Assembly: GCA_022361315.1 (NCBI GenBank)
Contig: JAKSBB010000527.1
Location: 1-8,667, forward strand
DNA: 8,667 nt
Direction: 5' to 3'
Source of the DNA: Desulfobacterales bacterium
GTDB lineage: Bacteria > Desulfobacterota > Desulfobacteria > Desulfobacterales > Desulfobacteraceae
The translations under genes were made by a program, and so were the position numbers. Positions 1 through 6,207 of this stretch are shown here, piece after piece. Numbering within the stretch: the stretch's first letter is position 1; each line of letters starts with the position of its first letter. The notes beneath the pieces are model-generated. The model was not told the origin of the DNA, made no database searches, and saw only the letters and a program-made list of their open reading frames with translations.

Positions 1-1428
1 CGGGAACTGGTGGCGTCTGAGCTTGCCGCCTTTATTGAGGATGGTACATTTTCCCGGGCGGTTCTTGAAAAGAAACCGGTTACAGCGGCCTCCCATGATT
101 TTACCTGTCATTTTCTTTTTCACGTCCTGGCAACCGTGTCCAGAACCCGCGGGATGTGCGTCGCCATTCTTGAGGGTTCGCCCAGGGATCTGCCTGAGGC
201 GGTGCTGGAACTCTTCTCCATTCTCATGACCCATTGTGCCAATGCACTTGAAACCTACGATCTCTACAGCCGGGTCAGGGAGACCAATACAGCCCTGGAA
301 GAGAAGGTGAAACAATTGTCGGCGTCACAGGCTTCCCTGAAGGCAAGCGAATCCCGTTACCGCCTGCTGTCGGAGACGGCCCGTGAATTGATACTGAAGG
401 TCTCCGGCACAGGAAAAATCGTCTATGTGAATACCTTCGGTGTTTCACTTTCGGGGTTTGGCAGTGCGTCACTTCTGGGTGAGGATGTCCGTCTGCTGCT
501 GCCCTCATTCGACAAGATCTGCCAAACACGGGGGCAACTGGCTGAGGCCCATCTGATCTGCCGTGACGGTACCACGGTTCCCCTGGAAATATCCCTGGTG
601 CCCATGGTGGACGGCCAACAGGAGCCGGGATTGCTGTTAATGGGCAGGGACATCACCGAGCGGCGAAAGGCGGAAGTGGAAAAGCAGGAGCTTGAACAGC
701 GGCTCTGGCAATCCAGGAAGATGGAGTCCATCGGACTGATGGCCGGCGGTACCGCCCATGATTTTAACAATGTCCTGAGTATCATTCTGAATTATACGGA
801 TCTTTCCATTGAAATCGCCGGTGAGGATCATCCGGCCGCACGCTACCTGAACCGGGTGATTACCGCCACCAAACAGGCGGTGAACCTGGCGGAAAAACTG
901 TACACCATCGGCCGGGAAGATCGGCACGATACCTATCCGCTGGATCTGGAACCGCTGATGTGGGAAACCCTCAAGCTGATCCGGCTATCCATGGGAGAGG
1001 ACCTGACACTGGAATTCGAGCCCAGCGGCGGCCAATTGATGGTCATGGGCGAGGAAACCCGTCTGCGGCAGGTATTGATGAATCTGATTACCAACGCCGC
1101 CCATGCCATGGATCACCGGGGAACCATCATGGTGGGGGGAGATAGAATTATCCTGTCCCGGGACGGCCAGTATGCAGCGCTGGATATCCCGCCGGGGGCC
1201 TACATCCGCTGCCGGGTGACGGATACGGGGCCGGGCATTGAACCCGACGCACTGCCGCGGATATTTGAACCCTATTACTCCACGAAAGAGGGCGGCAGCA
1301 ATGCCGGACTGGGGCTGGCCGTTGTCCATGGCATCGCAAGGAATTACGGCGGTGCCGTAACCGTGGAAAGCACACCGGGTGAAGGGACGTGTTTCAGCGT
1401 TTATCTGCCCGAAGTCAAGCCGTCCTGA
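1..1428 (+). CDS. PAS-domain sensor histidine kinase, 5' partial
   Basis: Cytoplasmic two-component sensor kinase that autophosphorylates on histidine and passes the phosphate to a response regulator not in the window. The frame is open to base 1 (Arg-Glu-Leu codons precede a GTG at 10), so the true start is probably upstream; residues below count from that GTG. Residues 1-85 resemble the end of a GAF-like sensory domain (inference). A coiled coil spans about 87-118 and a PAS domain about 115-215, ending in GRDITERR. A linker helix follows. The H-box AGGTAHDFNN has the phospho-accepting His at 250. The ATPase domain shows the N-box (Asn358, Asn362), G1 box DTGPGI (405-410), F-box FEPYYSTK and G2 GLGL (433-436). 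No membrane segment is visible in this part and no receiver domain follows. Kinases with HDFNN boxes often partner NtrC-like or stand-alone receivers. The signal sensed is unknown. The 3' end overlaps the convergent arginase-family gene. Confidence 0.93.
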   Translation, partial: RELVASELAAFIEDGTFSRAVLEKKPVTAASHDFTCHFLFHVLATVSRTRGMCVAILEGSPRDLPEAVLELFSILMTHCANALETYDLYSRVRETNTALEEKVKQLSASQASLKASESRYRLLSETARELILKVSGTGKIVYVNTFGVSLSGFGSASLLGEDVRLLLPSFDKICQTRGQLAEAHLICRDGTTVPLEISLVPMVDGQQEPGLLLMGRDITERRKAEVEKQELEQRLWQSRKMESIGLMAGGTAHDFNNVLSIILNYTDLSIEIAGEDHPAARYLNRVITATKQAVNLAEKLYTIGREDRHDTYPLDLEPLMWETLKLIRLSMGEDLTLEFEPSGGQLMVMGEETRLRQVLMNLITNAAHAMDHRGTIMVGGDRIILSRDGQYAALDIPPGAYIRCRVTDTGPGIEPDALPRIFEPYYSTKEGGSNAGLGLAVVHGIARNYGGAVTVESTPGEGTCFSVYLPEVKPS

Positions 1429-2305
1429 GAATCCCGCCAAATCCGTCCAGAATAGCGATCACCGTTTCAAGCCCTTTTTCATCCCGATCTCCCTGCAACC
1501 CACCGACACCGGTGGACATACGCGTATAGGGTTCCAGGGAGAATTCCATTAATCCCAGACCGGCTACGGTGCAGTCTTGCCGGATTGCGGCAAGTGTGCG
1601 TTGCAGCGCCTCCGGGGTCAGTCCGCCGGGTTCCGGATGCCTGACATAAGGATAGGCGTCGGGGTCCAGAACATCCAGGTCAATATGAATGTAAACCGGG
1701 TGATTGCCCTTTTTCAGAATGGCTTCTGCCAGAAGGGTGTCGTCGGCTGCCATGTCAGAGGCGTTGACCCGGGTGATGTTCTCTTTTTCGATGATGTGGG
1801 CCTCTGCCGGGTCAAGATCCCGCAAACCTGCAAGGATAATCTGATCCGGTCTGAGTGTTGACGCACAGGTGCTGCAGATATCCGGATCTCCAAGTCCCAT
1901 AAGGGTTGCCAGGGGCATACCGTGGTAGCAGCCCGACGGAGAGGTTTCCGGAGTGTTGAGATCGGCATGGGCATCCAGCCATACCAGGGTAAAATTCCCG
2001 TCGTGTTTGCGGTTCAGCCAGGAGACCGGTACCGGCTCGATGCCGCAGTCTCCACCAATGGTAAGGATCACATCCGGGGCTTCACGGGAAACCATGTCGG
2101 CGGCGACAGTCATCCGGGACAGGATGCCGTTGTACCCCAGAACCCCGTTGACAACATCCAGGGATTCGGTTTCAGGCACCTGCACCGGTGTAAATTGTAT
2201 CCCGGGGCAGGCGTCTGCCAGGGCATGTGCGGCATGAAAAAGTGCATTGCTGGGGCCGGAACCCTGCCATTGCGGGAAAAGGAGGTGGAGCGGTTTAATG
2301 GTCAT
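1415..2305 (-). CDS. arginase/agmatinase-family metallohydrolase
   Basis: Ureohydrolase-fold protein of 296 residues; relatives hydrolyse guanidino or similar C-N bonds at a two-manganese site. The ATG at 2305 is chosen because MTIKPLHLLFPQ matches a normal family start and overlaps the upstream gene by only 11 nt. An in-frame ATG at 2356 would add 17 residues and deepen the overlap. Metal ligands are visible in DAHAD (Asp111, His113, Asp115) and HIDLDVLDP (Asp209, Asp211). The candidate general base His128 is in YHGM, and the guanidinium-side Glu254 is in GLMEFSLEP. The first ligand motif reads GGDC (Cys87) where classical arginases have GGDH. I recall GGDC in a subset of 'arginase family' proteins, so the substrate should not be assumed. 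A CxxC pair lies at 144-147. It is the last gene of the coaX-led run, and no terminator follows before the convergent kinase. Arginase, agmatinase and formimidoylglutamase remain possible; family is sure, activity is not. Confidence 0.9.
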   Translation of the reverse strand: MTIKPLHLLFPQWQGSGPSNALFHAAHALADACPGIQFTPVQVPETESLDVVNGVLGYNGILSRMTVAADMVSREAPDVILTIGGDCGIEPVPVSWLNRKHDGNFTLVWLDAHADLNTPETSPSGCYHGMPLATLMGLGDPDICSTCASTLRPDQIILAGLRDLDPAEAHIIEKENITRVNASDMAADDTLLAEAILKKGNHPVYIHIDLDVLDPDAYPYVRHPEPGGLTPEALQRTLAAIRQDCTVAGLGLMEFSLEPYTRMSTGVGGLQGDRDEKGLETVIAILDGFGGILRTA

Positions 2306-2828
2306 GGATACTGTCCAGGGCCGCTTTCCCGGCATCGGATATGAAGATACGGGCAACGGCGGATGATTGGAGTTTACGTTCTAAGGCCAGGGCCTTTTCC
2401 TTCGGGGCGAAGTAGGCTTCAATGCCGTATCGGATCCGGTAACGCTTTTGCGGATGGCGTCCGTGGCGGATAACCCGTCCCCGGATAAAGGGACCGGTCT
2501 CCGGACGGGTGAAGCTGATATCCCGGTATACGTGGATGCCGCCGGGCGCCGGCGATAGCATTACGTAAATCGGCTCGTTTGATTTGGGTACCCGAATCCG
2601 GTTTATTTTTTCACCGGGGATTTCACTGATGTCGTAACGCAGCCGGGCATAGTTACCCCTGAACAGGCTGCGGGGGTCAACAGGTATCGTTTTCAGCCGG
2701 ATCTCTTCTCCGGTCCACAGGGGTATTCTGGCGTTGACGTACACCATACCCAGCACTGCTGTCTGGCAGAGAATCACCAGGATCAGCCCGATGAGAATCT
2801 TTTTAGACCTGGCGTTTAAATTTGTCAT
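2295..2828 (-). CDS. GDYXXLXY-family anchored protein
   Basis: Protein of 177 residues with a basic N-terminus, one membrane helix at about 10-31 and a soluble remainder expected outside the cytoplasmic membrane. The family motif appears at 58-65 as GNYARLRY, so its usual Asp is Asn here. A second conserved-looking block, YGIEAYFAPKE, lies at 134-144; relatives carry a similar Y/F-x-P segment. This matches the GDYXXLXY family, whose function is unknown. The family commonly sits beside DUF2157 membrane proteins, exactly as here. The start ATG overlaps the stop of the DUF2157 gene (ATGA) and has a strong purine-rich ribosome site 4 nt upstream, so coupled translation is likely. The stop codon lies inside the start of the arginase-family gene. 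A role as partner subunit of the polytopic neighbour is an inference from gene order. Confidence 0.87.
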   Translation of the reverse strand: MTNLNARSKKILIGLILVILCQTAVLGMVYVNARIPLWTGEEIRLKTIPVDPRSLFRGNYARLRYDISEIPGEKINRIRVPKSNEPIYVMLSPAPGGIHVYRDISFTRPETGPFIRGRVIRHGRHPQKRYRIRYGIEAYFAPKEKALALERKLQSSAVARIFISDAGKAALDSIHDH

Positions 2829-4162
2829 GCCTCCTCCCTTTTATTGCGCCTGTTCCCGGTTTTGGTTCGAGATCTCCAGAACCGGGCGGTGGCCAGGAGA
2901 ATCACGGCAAACCCCAGGAAGAGGGCGGCCGCGCCGATATAATCCCCCACCAGATCCACATACCGCACAAGGCCGGTGAGCAATATGGTGACCACACCGA
3001 GGAAGAAATAGTGGGAGATGCTGTTCCTGATCCCGTTGACGATGAGCCAGACACATGCGCTGATAAGGATGATGTTGCCGGCGACGGCGAAATAAATGGC
3101 TACGGATCTATCCGTGACGATTTGGGATGCGGCGAATGACAAAAGATACAGCAGGCTGACCATACCTGTGACCAACAGGCCGGAGGGCCCCTTTGGCCCA
3201 AGCCGGGTTAAGATAAGGGCTGCGCCGGCCAGGCATATGCCGCCGGTAAGTGCTGGCAACGGGGCCTGCCATTCCATTGCGAACAGCTCTTCCCAGGCCG
3301 CTTCAAAGCCGAAGATAAACAGGGTAACAATGAAGAAACGCAGACACCAGAGGGCCAGCAGTGTACCGTAGTCCACAGCATCCGGATTTGCCCTGTGGAT
3401 CAGGTATTTTGAGAATCCGTAGCAGCACAGTACCCACCCCCCGGCAAAGAAGAGATTTTCCGCATGAAAGTCCAGATGCTGCCATCCGTCCAGCCACCAG
3501 GATATACCGTATTCCAGAAAGATACCGGTCATGATCACTACTGCAAGGAACAGGGTTTTGCTGGCACCGGATTTGATCAGGTGCCAGGCAGCGGCGGAAA
3601 GGAAAACGGGGAAAAACCAGGGGAAGTATCCCAGATGGGTCTCGACGAAAAACCAGAGGATACCCAGGGTCATGGTCAATTGCATCAATGCCCGGCTTTT
3701 CAGCAGCAATGCCAGGGGGAGCACCCCCAGCGCCCACATCAGGATCCCGTCCGGAAAATGTTCTCCGATGTGATAAATCTGGGCGATGAGCATGATGGAT
3801 GCCCCGTAAAACAGGGACCCCAGAAAGAAAAGGCCCACAGCAGCCTTCTCTTTTCCCAGGCGATATTTTTGAAGTCCTGCCAGATGGGTAAAGAGGGTGA
3901 TAACGATGAGCCCTCCCATCCGCACCCCCCTGGGGATATTGTCCCAATTGGCACCGATCAGGGTGAGCAGGGCCATGCCGATGAACAGGTATCCCAGCAC
4001 GACAAGTATCCAGTACCCCCGTGACCGCTGGTCCGTATCATGGAAGTCAATGCCGTACTCCTTACATATGGCCGCAGCCTGGTCCGGTGAGATCAACCCT
4101 TTTTCTGCCCATTTACGGGTCTCTGCGGCAAGATCCTGTTTCAATAAACGGATAAGACCCAT
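2825..4162 (-). CDS. DUF2157-family polytopic membrane protein
   Basis: Integral membrane protein of 445 residues. The first 48 residues are a charged, helical cytosolic segment (AETRKWAEKGLISPDQAAA) typical of the DUF2157 N-terminus. The rest is a series of hydrophobic stretches, roughly twelve or more membrane helices, starting at about 49-69. The family-like phrase GANWDNIP is at 70-77, and AQIYHIGEHFPDGILMWALG runs across 127-146. The C-terminus is short, basic and probably cytosolic (RSRTKTGNRRNKREEA). No transporter or enzyme motif is recognisable and the function is unknown. Its ATG shares one base with the stop of the upstream TIGR03790 gene, and AGGAGAGG lies 7 nt before it. Its own stop overlaps the start of the GDYXXLXY gene by 4 nt. 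Close coupling on both sides suggests made-to-measure stoichiometry with its neighbours (inference). Family assignment is from recall of its motifs and its usual partner. Confidence 0.87.
   Translation of the reverse strand: MGLIRLLKQDLAAETRKWAEKGLISPDQAAAICKEYGIDFHDTDQRSRGYWILVVLGYLFIGMALLTLIGANWDNIPRGVRMGGLIVITLFTHLAGLQKYRLGKEKAAVGLFFLGSLFYGASIMLIAQIYHIGEHFPDGILMWALGVLPLALLLKSRALMQLTMTLGILWFFVETHLGYFPWFFPVFLSAAAWHLIKSGASKTLFLAVVIMTGIFLEYGISWWLDGWQHLDFHAENLFFAGGWVLCCYGFSKYLIHRANPDAVDYGTLLALWCLRFFIVTLFIFGFEAAWEELFAMEWQAPLPALTGGICLAGAALILTRLGPKGPSGLLVTGMVSLLYLLSFAASQIVTDRSVAIYFAVAGNIILISACVWLIVNGIRNSISHYFFLGVVTILLTGLVRYVDLVGDYIGAAALFLGFAVILLATARFWRSRTKTGNRRNKREEA
2833..2838 (-). promoter_or_regulatory. 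ribosome binding site of the GDYXXLXY gene
   Basis: GGGAGG on the minus strand lies 4 nt before the ATG at 2828, within the last codons of the DUF2157 gene. The strong site combined with the ATGA overlap supports reinitiation or independent strong initiation. Confidence 0.6.
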
Positions 4163-5313
4163 TACCCCTCTCCTTTCACGATATTGAGCTTATACAGGGG
4201 ATCCCCCACAAGAATCATCTGCCAGGAAAGATACGGCAGGCTGACCGTATAGGCTTCCGCCAGGGTCAGGTACCCTTCGGTGAGCAGGTTGAAAAAGATT
4301 TCAGGGACGGGGAATGCCTGGATATACGGCTCGTCCACGGGCCCGATGGTGGCGGCAGCCCCTTTTTCAAGAATGCGCTTGCACCAGGTATTACCTTTCC
4401 CTTTCAGGGTCACGCATTCACCACTGGCCATATGGTAGCCCACGGCACCCCGGTTCCACTGGAAGGCATCAACATAGTTGGAGAGGCTGTACCAGCCGCA
4501 GTACAGGGCTGCATTCCGGGCCTGGCCCGGACCAAAAAGGGCTTTTTCCTGGTTGAGGACCACGGGAAGGATCTTTTTTTCTCTGTGAAAGCGGGCGGTT
4601 TTATGGAGGGATACGTCGTAATATGCATATCCCGACAATTTCGTCCCTTTTCGGGGCATGGCCCATCTGGCATCAAAGTAAGCCTTGCCCCGAAGCCCCT
4701 CATTCTCCGCCATGATGCTGTCCTTGATCATACGGCGGACAATGCCGGCATTGGGGGCATCCAGACGGCTGACCATCATCACATCTTTTTTGAGGATCTT
4801 GGTTTTTTTTCCTTTGTAGCCCAGGTAAAACGGGTTGAGTTGCCAGTTTTTAAGGGTGTAGGCCGGTACCTTCACCAGGGTTAACTCGGAGTCAAATGCT
4901 GCCCCCGTGCCTGCCGTTTTGTTCATCTCACCCTTTGGCCTGGCCGGGGGACGAATTCTCAAGGGGACACCATAGACCGTCACCAGAGCACGAATGTCCG
5001 GATGTGTACTCAGGAACCTGCGGATCGGGGGAACCGCCTTTTTTTCATATTCCTCCCGGGTACAATTTTCCTTGTCCGTCATCCAGAGCAGGACGAGGTT
5101 CTCTTCGGGAATTCCCCGCTGTTCCATGTAAAATTTGGCCAGTCCTTGGCTTTTGGCCGCATTGCGGTTGGCAATAACAAGCACTTCTTCGGGAGCCAGG
5201 GCGTGGACCGGAAGTATGGAGATAAGCATGAACAGCAGGGCAGAGAAGACGTACAGGCACTGCATGAGACACCCTGTCCGTCCGTTCCTGGTATGCTGTC
5301 CGCTCCCATCCAT
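4162..5313 (-). CDS. TIGR03790-family secreted protein
   Basis: Exported protein of 383 residues. The N-terminus has Arg9 and Arg12, a hydrophobic core at about 18-36 and a likely signal peptidase site after ALA (38-40). An inner ATG at 5265 would drop the positive charges, and the outer start lies 12 nt after coaX, so 5313 is preferred. Family features: PEEVLVIANRNAAKSQGLAKFY (41-62), the GIPEEN turn (67-72), VTVYGVPLRI (111-120), SRLDAPN (182-188), YCGWY (271-275), HMASGEC (294-300), GAAATIGPVDEP (318-329) and SWQMILVGDPLY (363-374). I recall the TIGR03790 model as being confined to species that carry exosortase; no exosortase gene is in the window. The C-terminal half resembles the layout of the C25 (gingipain-like) fold, but a catalytic His is not evident. 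Function unknown. It is cotranscribed with coaX upstream and the DUF2157 gene downstream (inferred from spacing). Confidence 0.85.
   Translation of the reverse strand: MDGSGQHTRNGRTGCLMQCLYVFSALLFMLISILPVHALAPEEVLVIANRNAAKSQGLAKFYMEQRGIPEENLVLLWMTDKENCTREEYEKKAVPPIRRFLSTHPDIRALVTVYGVPLRIRPPARPKGEMNKTAGTGAAFDSELTLVKVPAYTLKNWQLNPFYLGYKGKKTKILKKDVMMVSRLDAPNAGIVRRMIKDSIMAENEGLRGKAYFDARWAMPRKGTKLSGYAYYDVSLHKTARFHREKKILPVVLNQEKALFGPGQARNAALYCGWYSLSNYVDAFQWNRGAVGYHMASGECVTLKGKGNTWCKRILEKGAAATIGPVDEPYIQAFPVPEIFFNLLTEGYLTLAEAYTVSLPYLSWQMILVGDPLYKLNIVKGEG
4167..4174 (-). promoter_or_regulatory. ribosome binding site of the DUF2157 gene
   Basis: AGGAGAGG on the minus strand lies inside the last codons of the TIGR03790 gene. 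AGGAG is 7 nt from the ATG at 4162, whose first base is shared with the upstream TAA stop (TAATG). Confidence 0.6.
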
Positions 5314-5325
5314 CTGTAAGGTTCC

Positions 5326-6093
5326 CTACATTTCTTTGGAGATAATCCTCAGGCCGTTGAGGGTCAGTTCCTGATCAACGGTTTCAATGGCATCGGAGAC
5401 TTCGGCAATCAGGGGGGCCAGCCCGCCGGTGGCGATGATCATGGGGGCTGCCGCCATTTCCTTCTTCATCCGGGCCACCATGCCGTCCACCATGGCGGCA
5501 TTGCCGTGAATCAGCCCTGACTTGATACTTTCAATGGTATCATCCCCGATGACCCGTTCCGGTGCCTTGAAGATTTCCACCCTGGGCAGGCGGGAGGCCC
5601 GTTGAAAAAGTGCTTCCGAAGAGATCATCACACCGGGACAGATGGCGCCGCCCAGGTATTCTCCCTTTTCCGTTACCACGTCAAAGGTGGTGGCGGTACC
5701 GAAATCGATGATGATCAGTGCCCGTTTGTACTTATCGTATGCGGCAACGGCATTAACGATGCGGTCCGCCCCCACTTCGTTGGGATTGGAGTAGAGAATG
5801 GGCATCAGTTTTTTTACGGCAGCCGGGTTGATCCACAGGGGATCAAGCTTCAGGTAACGCTGGCAAAAAGCATCCAGAATCCGCACCGATGACGGAACCA
5901 CAGATGAAATCACGATTTTTTTAATCCGGGAGGGATCAATGCCCTTGTCAGCAAAAAGGGCGCTGGCCAGAATGTTGAATTCGTCAGCCGTGTTTTCCCG
6001 GACGGTTCTGATCCGCCAGTCCTCTATGAGTCGGTCGTTTTCATAGACCCCGATTACCGTATTGGTGTTTCCCACATCTATTACCAGCAGCAT
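5326..6093 (-). CDS. coaX: type III pantothenate kinase
   Basis: Catalyses ATP-dependent phosphorylation of pantothenate, the first step of coenzyme A synthesis, in the cytoplasm. The type III (ASKHA-fold) enzyme typically needs a monovalent cation and is not feedback-inhibited by CoA. From the ATG at 6093 it has 255 residues, the usual length. The phosphate-1 motif DVGNT is at 6-10; GADR is at 108-111 with Asp110 the expected catalytic base. DFGTATTFD begins at 130, and ATGG is near 221-224. An in-frame TTG lies directly before the ATG, but AAGGAG sits 7 nt upstream of the ATG and only 4 nt from the TTG, so the ATG is preferred. It is the first gene after a 111-nt gap and probably leads the five-gene run ending with the arginase-family gene. 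The common partner birA is not adjacent. Confident identification. Confidence 0.97.
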   Translation of the reverse strand: MLLVIDVGNTNTVIGVYENDRLIEDWRIRTVRENTADEFNILASALFADKGIDPSRIKKIVISSVVPSSVRILDAFCQRYLKLDPLWINPAAVKKLMPILYSNPNEVGADRIVNAVAAYDKYKRALIIIDFGTATTFDVVTEKGEYLGGAICPGVMISSEALFQRASRLPRVEIFKAPERVIGDDTIESIKSGLIHGNAAMVDGMVARMKKEMAAAPMIIATGGLAPLIAEVSDAIETVDQELTLNGLRIISKEM

Positions 6094-6100
6094 CAATCAT

Positions 6101-6106
6101 CTCCTT
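6101..6106 (-). promoter_or_regulatory. ribosome binding site of coaX
   Basis: AAGGAG on the minus strand lies 7 nt before the ATG at 6093 and 4 nt before the alternative TTG at 6096. The spacing favours the ATG start. Confidence 0.7.
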
Positions 6107-6139
6107 CATTTGGTTCAGCTTGGTATCGGTACTGTCTTT

Positions 6140-6168
6140 TGTTTACCAGTGCCGGCCATCAATGGCAA
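6140..6168 (-). promoter_or_regulatory. candidate promoter for coaX
   Basis: On the minus strand TTGCCA (6168-6163, five of six to the -35 consensus) is followed after 17 nt by TAAACA (6145-6140, three of six to the -10 consensus) with a preceding TGG that fits an extended -10. The fit is weak, but it lies in the right gap, and its -35 box overlaps the left arm of the inverted repeat. Confidence 0.25.
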
Positions 6169-6200
6169 GTACAGGAAGGGCCTGCCATGAATTTATGGCC
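6154..6200. repeat. interrupted inverted repeat (GGCCAT/ATGGCC, ATGGCA/TGCCAT)
   Basis: Two nested pairs of perfect 6-nt arms are visible: GGCCAT at 6154-6159 with ATGGCC at 6195-6200, and ATGGCA at 6162-6167 with TGCCAT at 6183-6188. The internal loops are unequal (2 and 6 nt). A short AGG/CCT pair may close the apex. On the minus strand the sequence after it is A-rich rather than T-rich, so it is not a canonical intrinsic terminator. It could be an operator, an mRNA structure in the coaX leader or a weak 3'-end structure for the ybbR-like transcript. Confidence 0.5.
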
Positions 6201-6207
6201 AATGAGG

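Larger units (their letters stand above)
6094..6207. other. intergenic region between ybbR-like gene and coaX
   Basis: This is the only sizeable gap in the minus-strand series. It holds the coaX ribosome site, a weak promoter candidate and an interrupted inverted repeat. I see no small gene with a credible ribosome site here. It is probably the boundary between the ftsH-folP-ybbR unit and the coaX-led unit, although read-through is possible because no T-tract terminator is evident. Confidence 0.6.

Noticed and set aside
1380..1445. Possible bidirectional terminator between kinase and arginase-family gene
   Set aside because: No stable inverted repeat with a flanking T-tract could be found on either strand.
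3464..4024. Plus-strand open frame of 186 codons opposite the DUF2157 gene
   Set aside because: Charged, repetitive shadow of a hydrophobic gene on the other strand, with no family resemblance.
4803..4810. Run of eight A (minus strand) in the TIGR03790 gene as a frameshift site
   Set aside because: The frame stays open and family motifs continue on both sides, so no frameshift is needed; it encodes ordinary Lys codons.
6131..6200. Intrinsic terminator of the ybbR-like transcript
   Set aside because: The stem has unequal internal loops, and the minus-strand sequence after it is A-rich without a U-tract.
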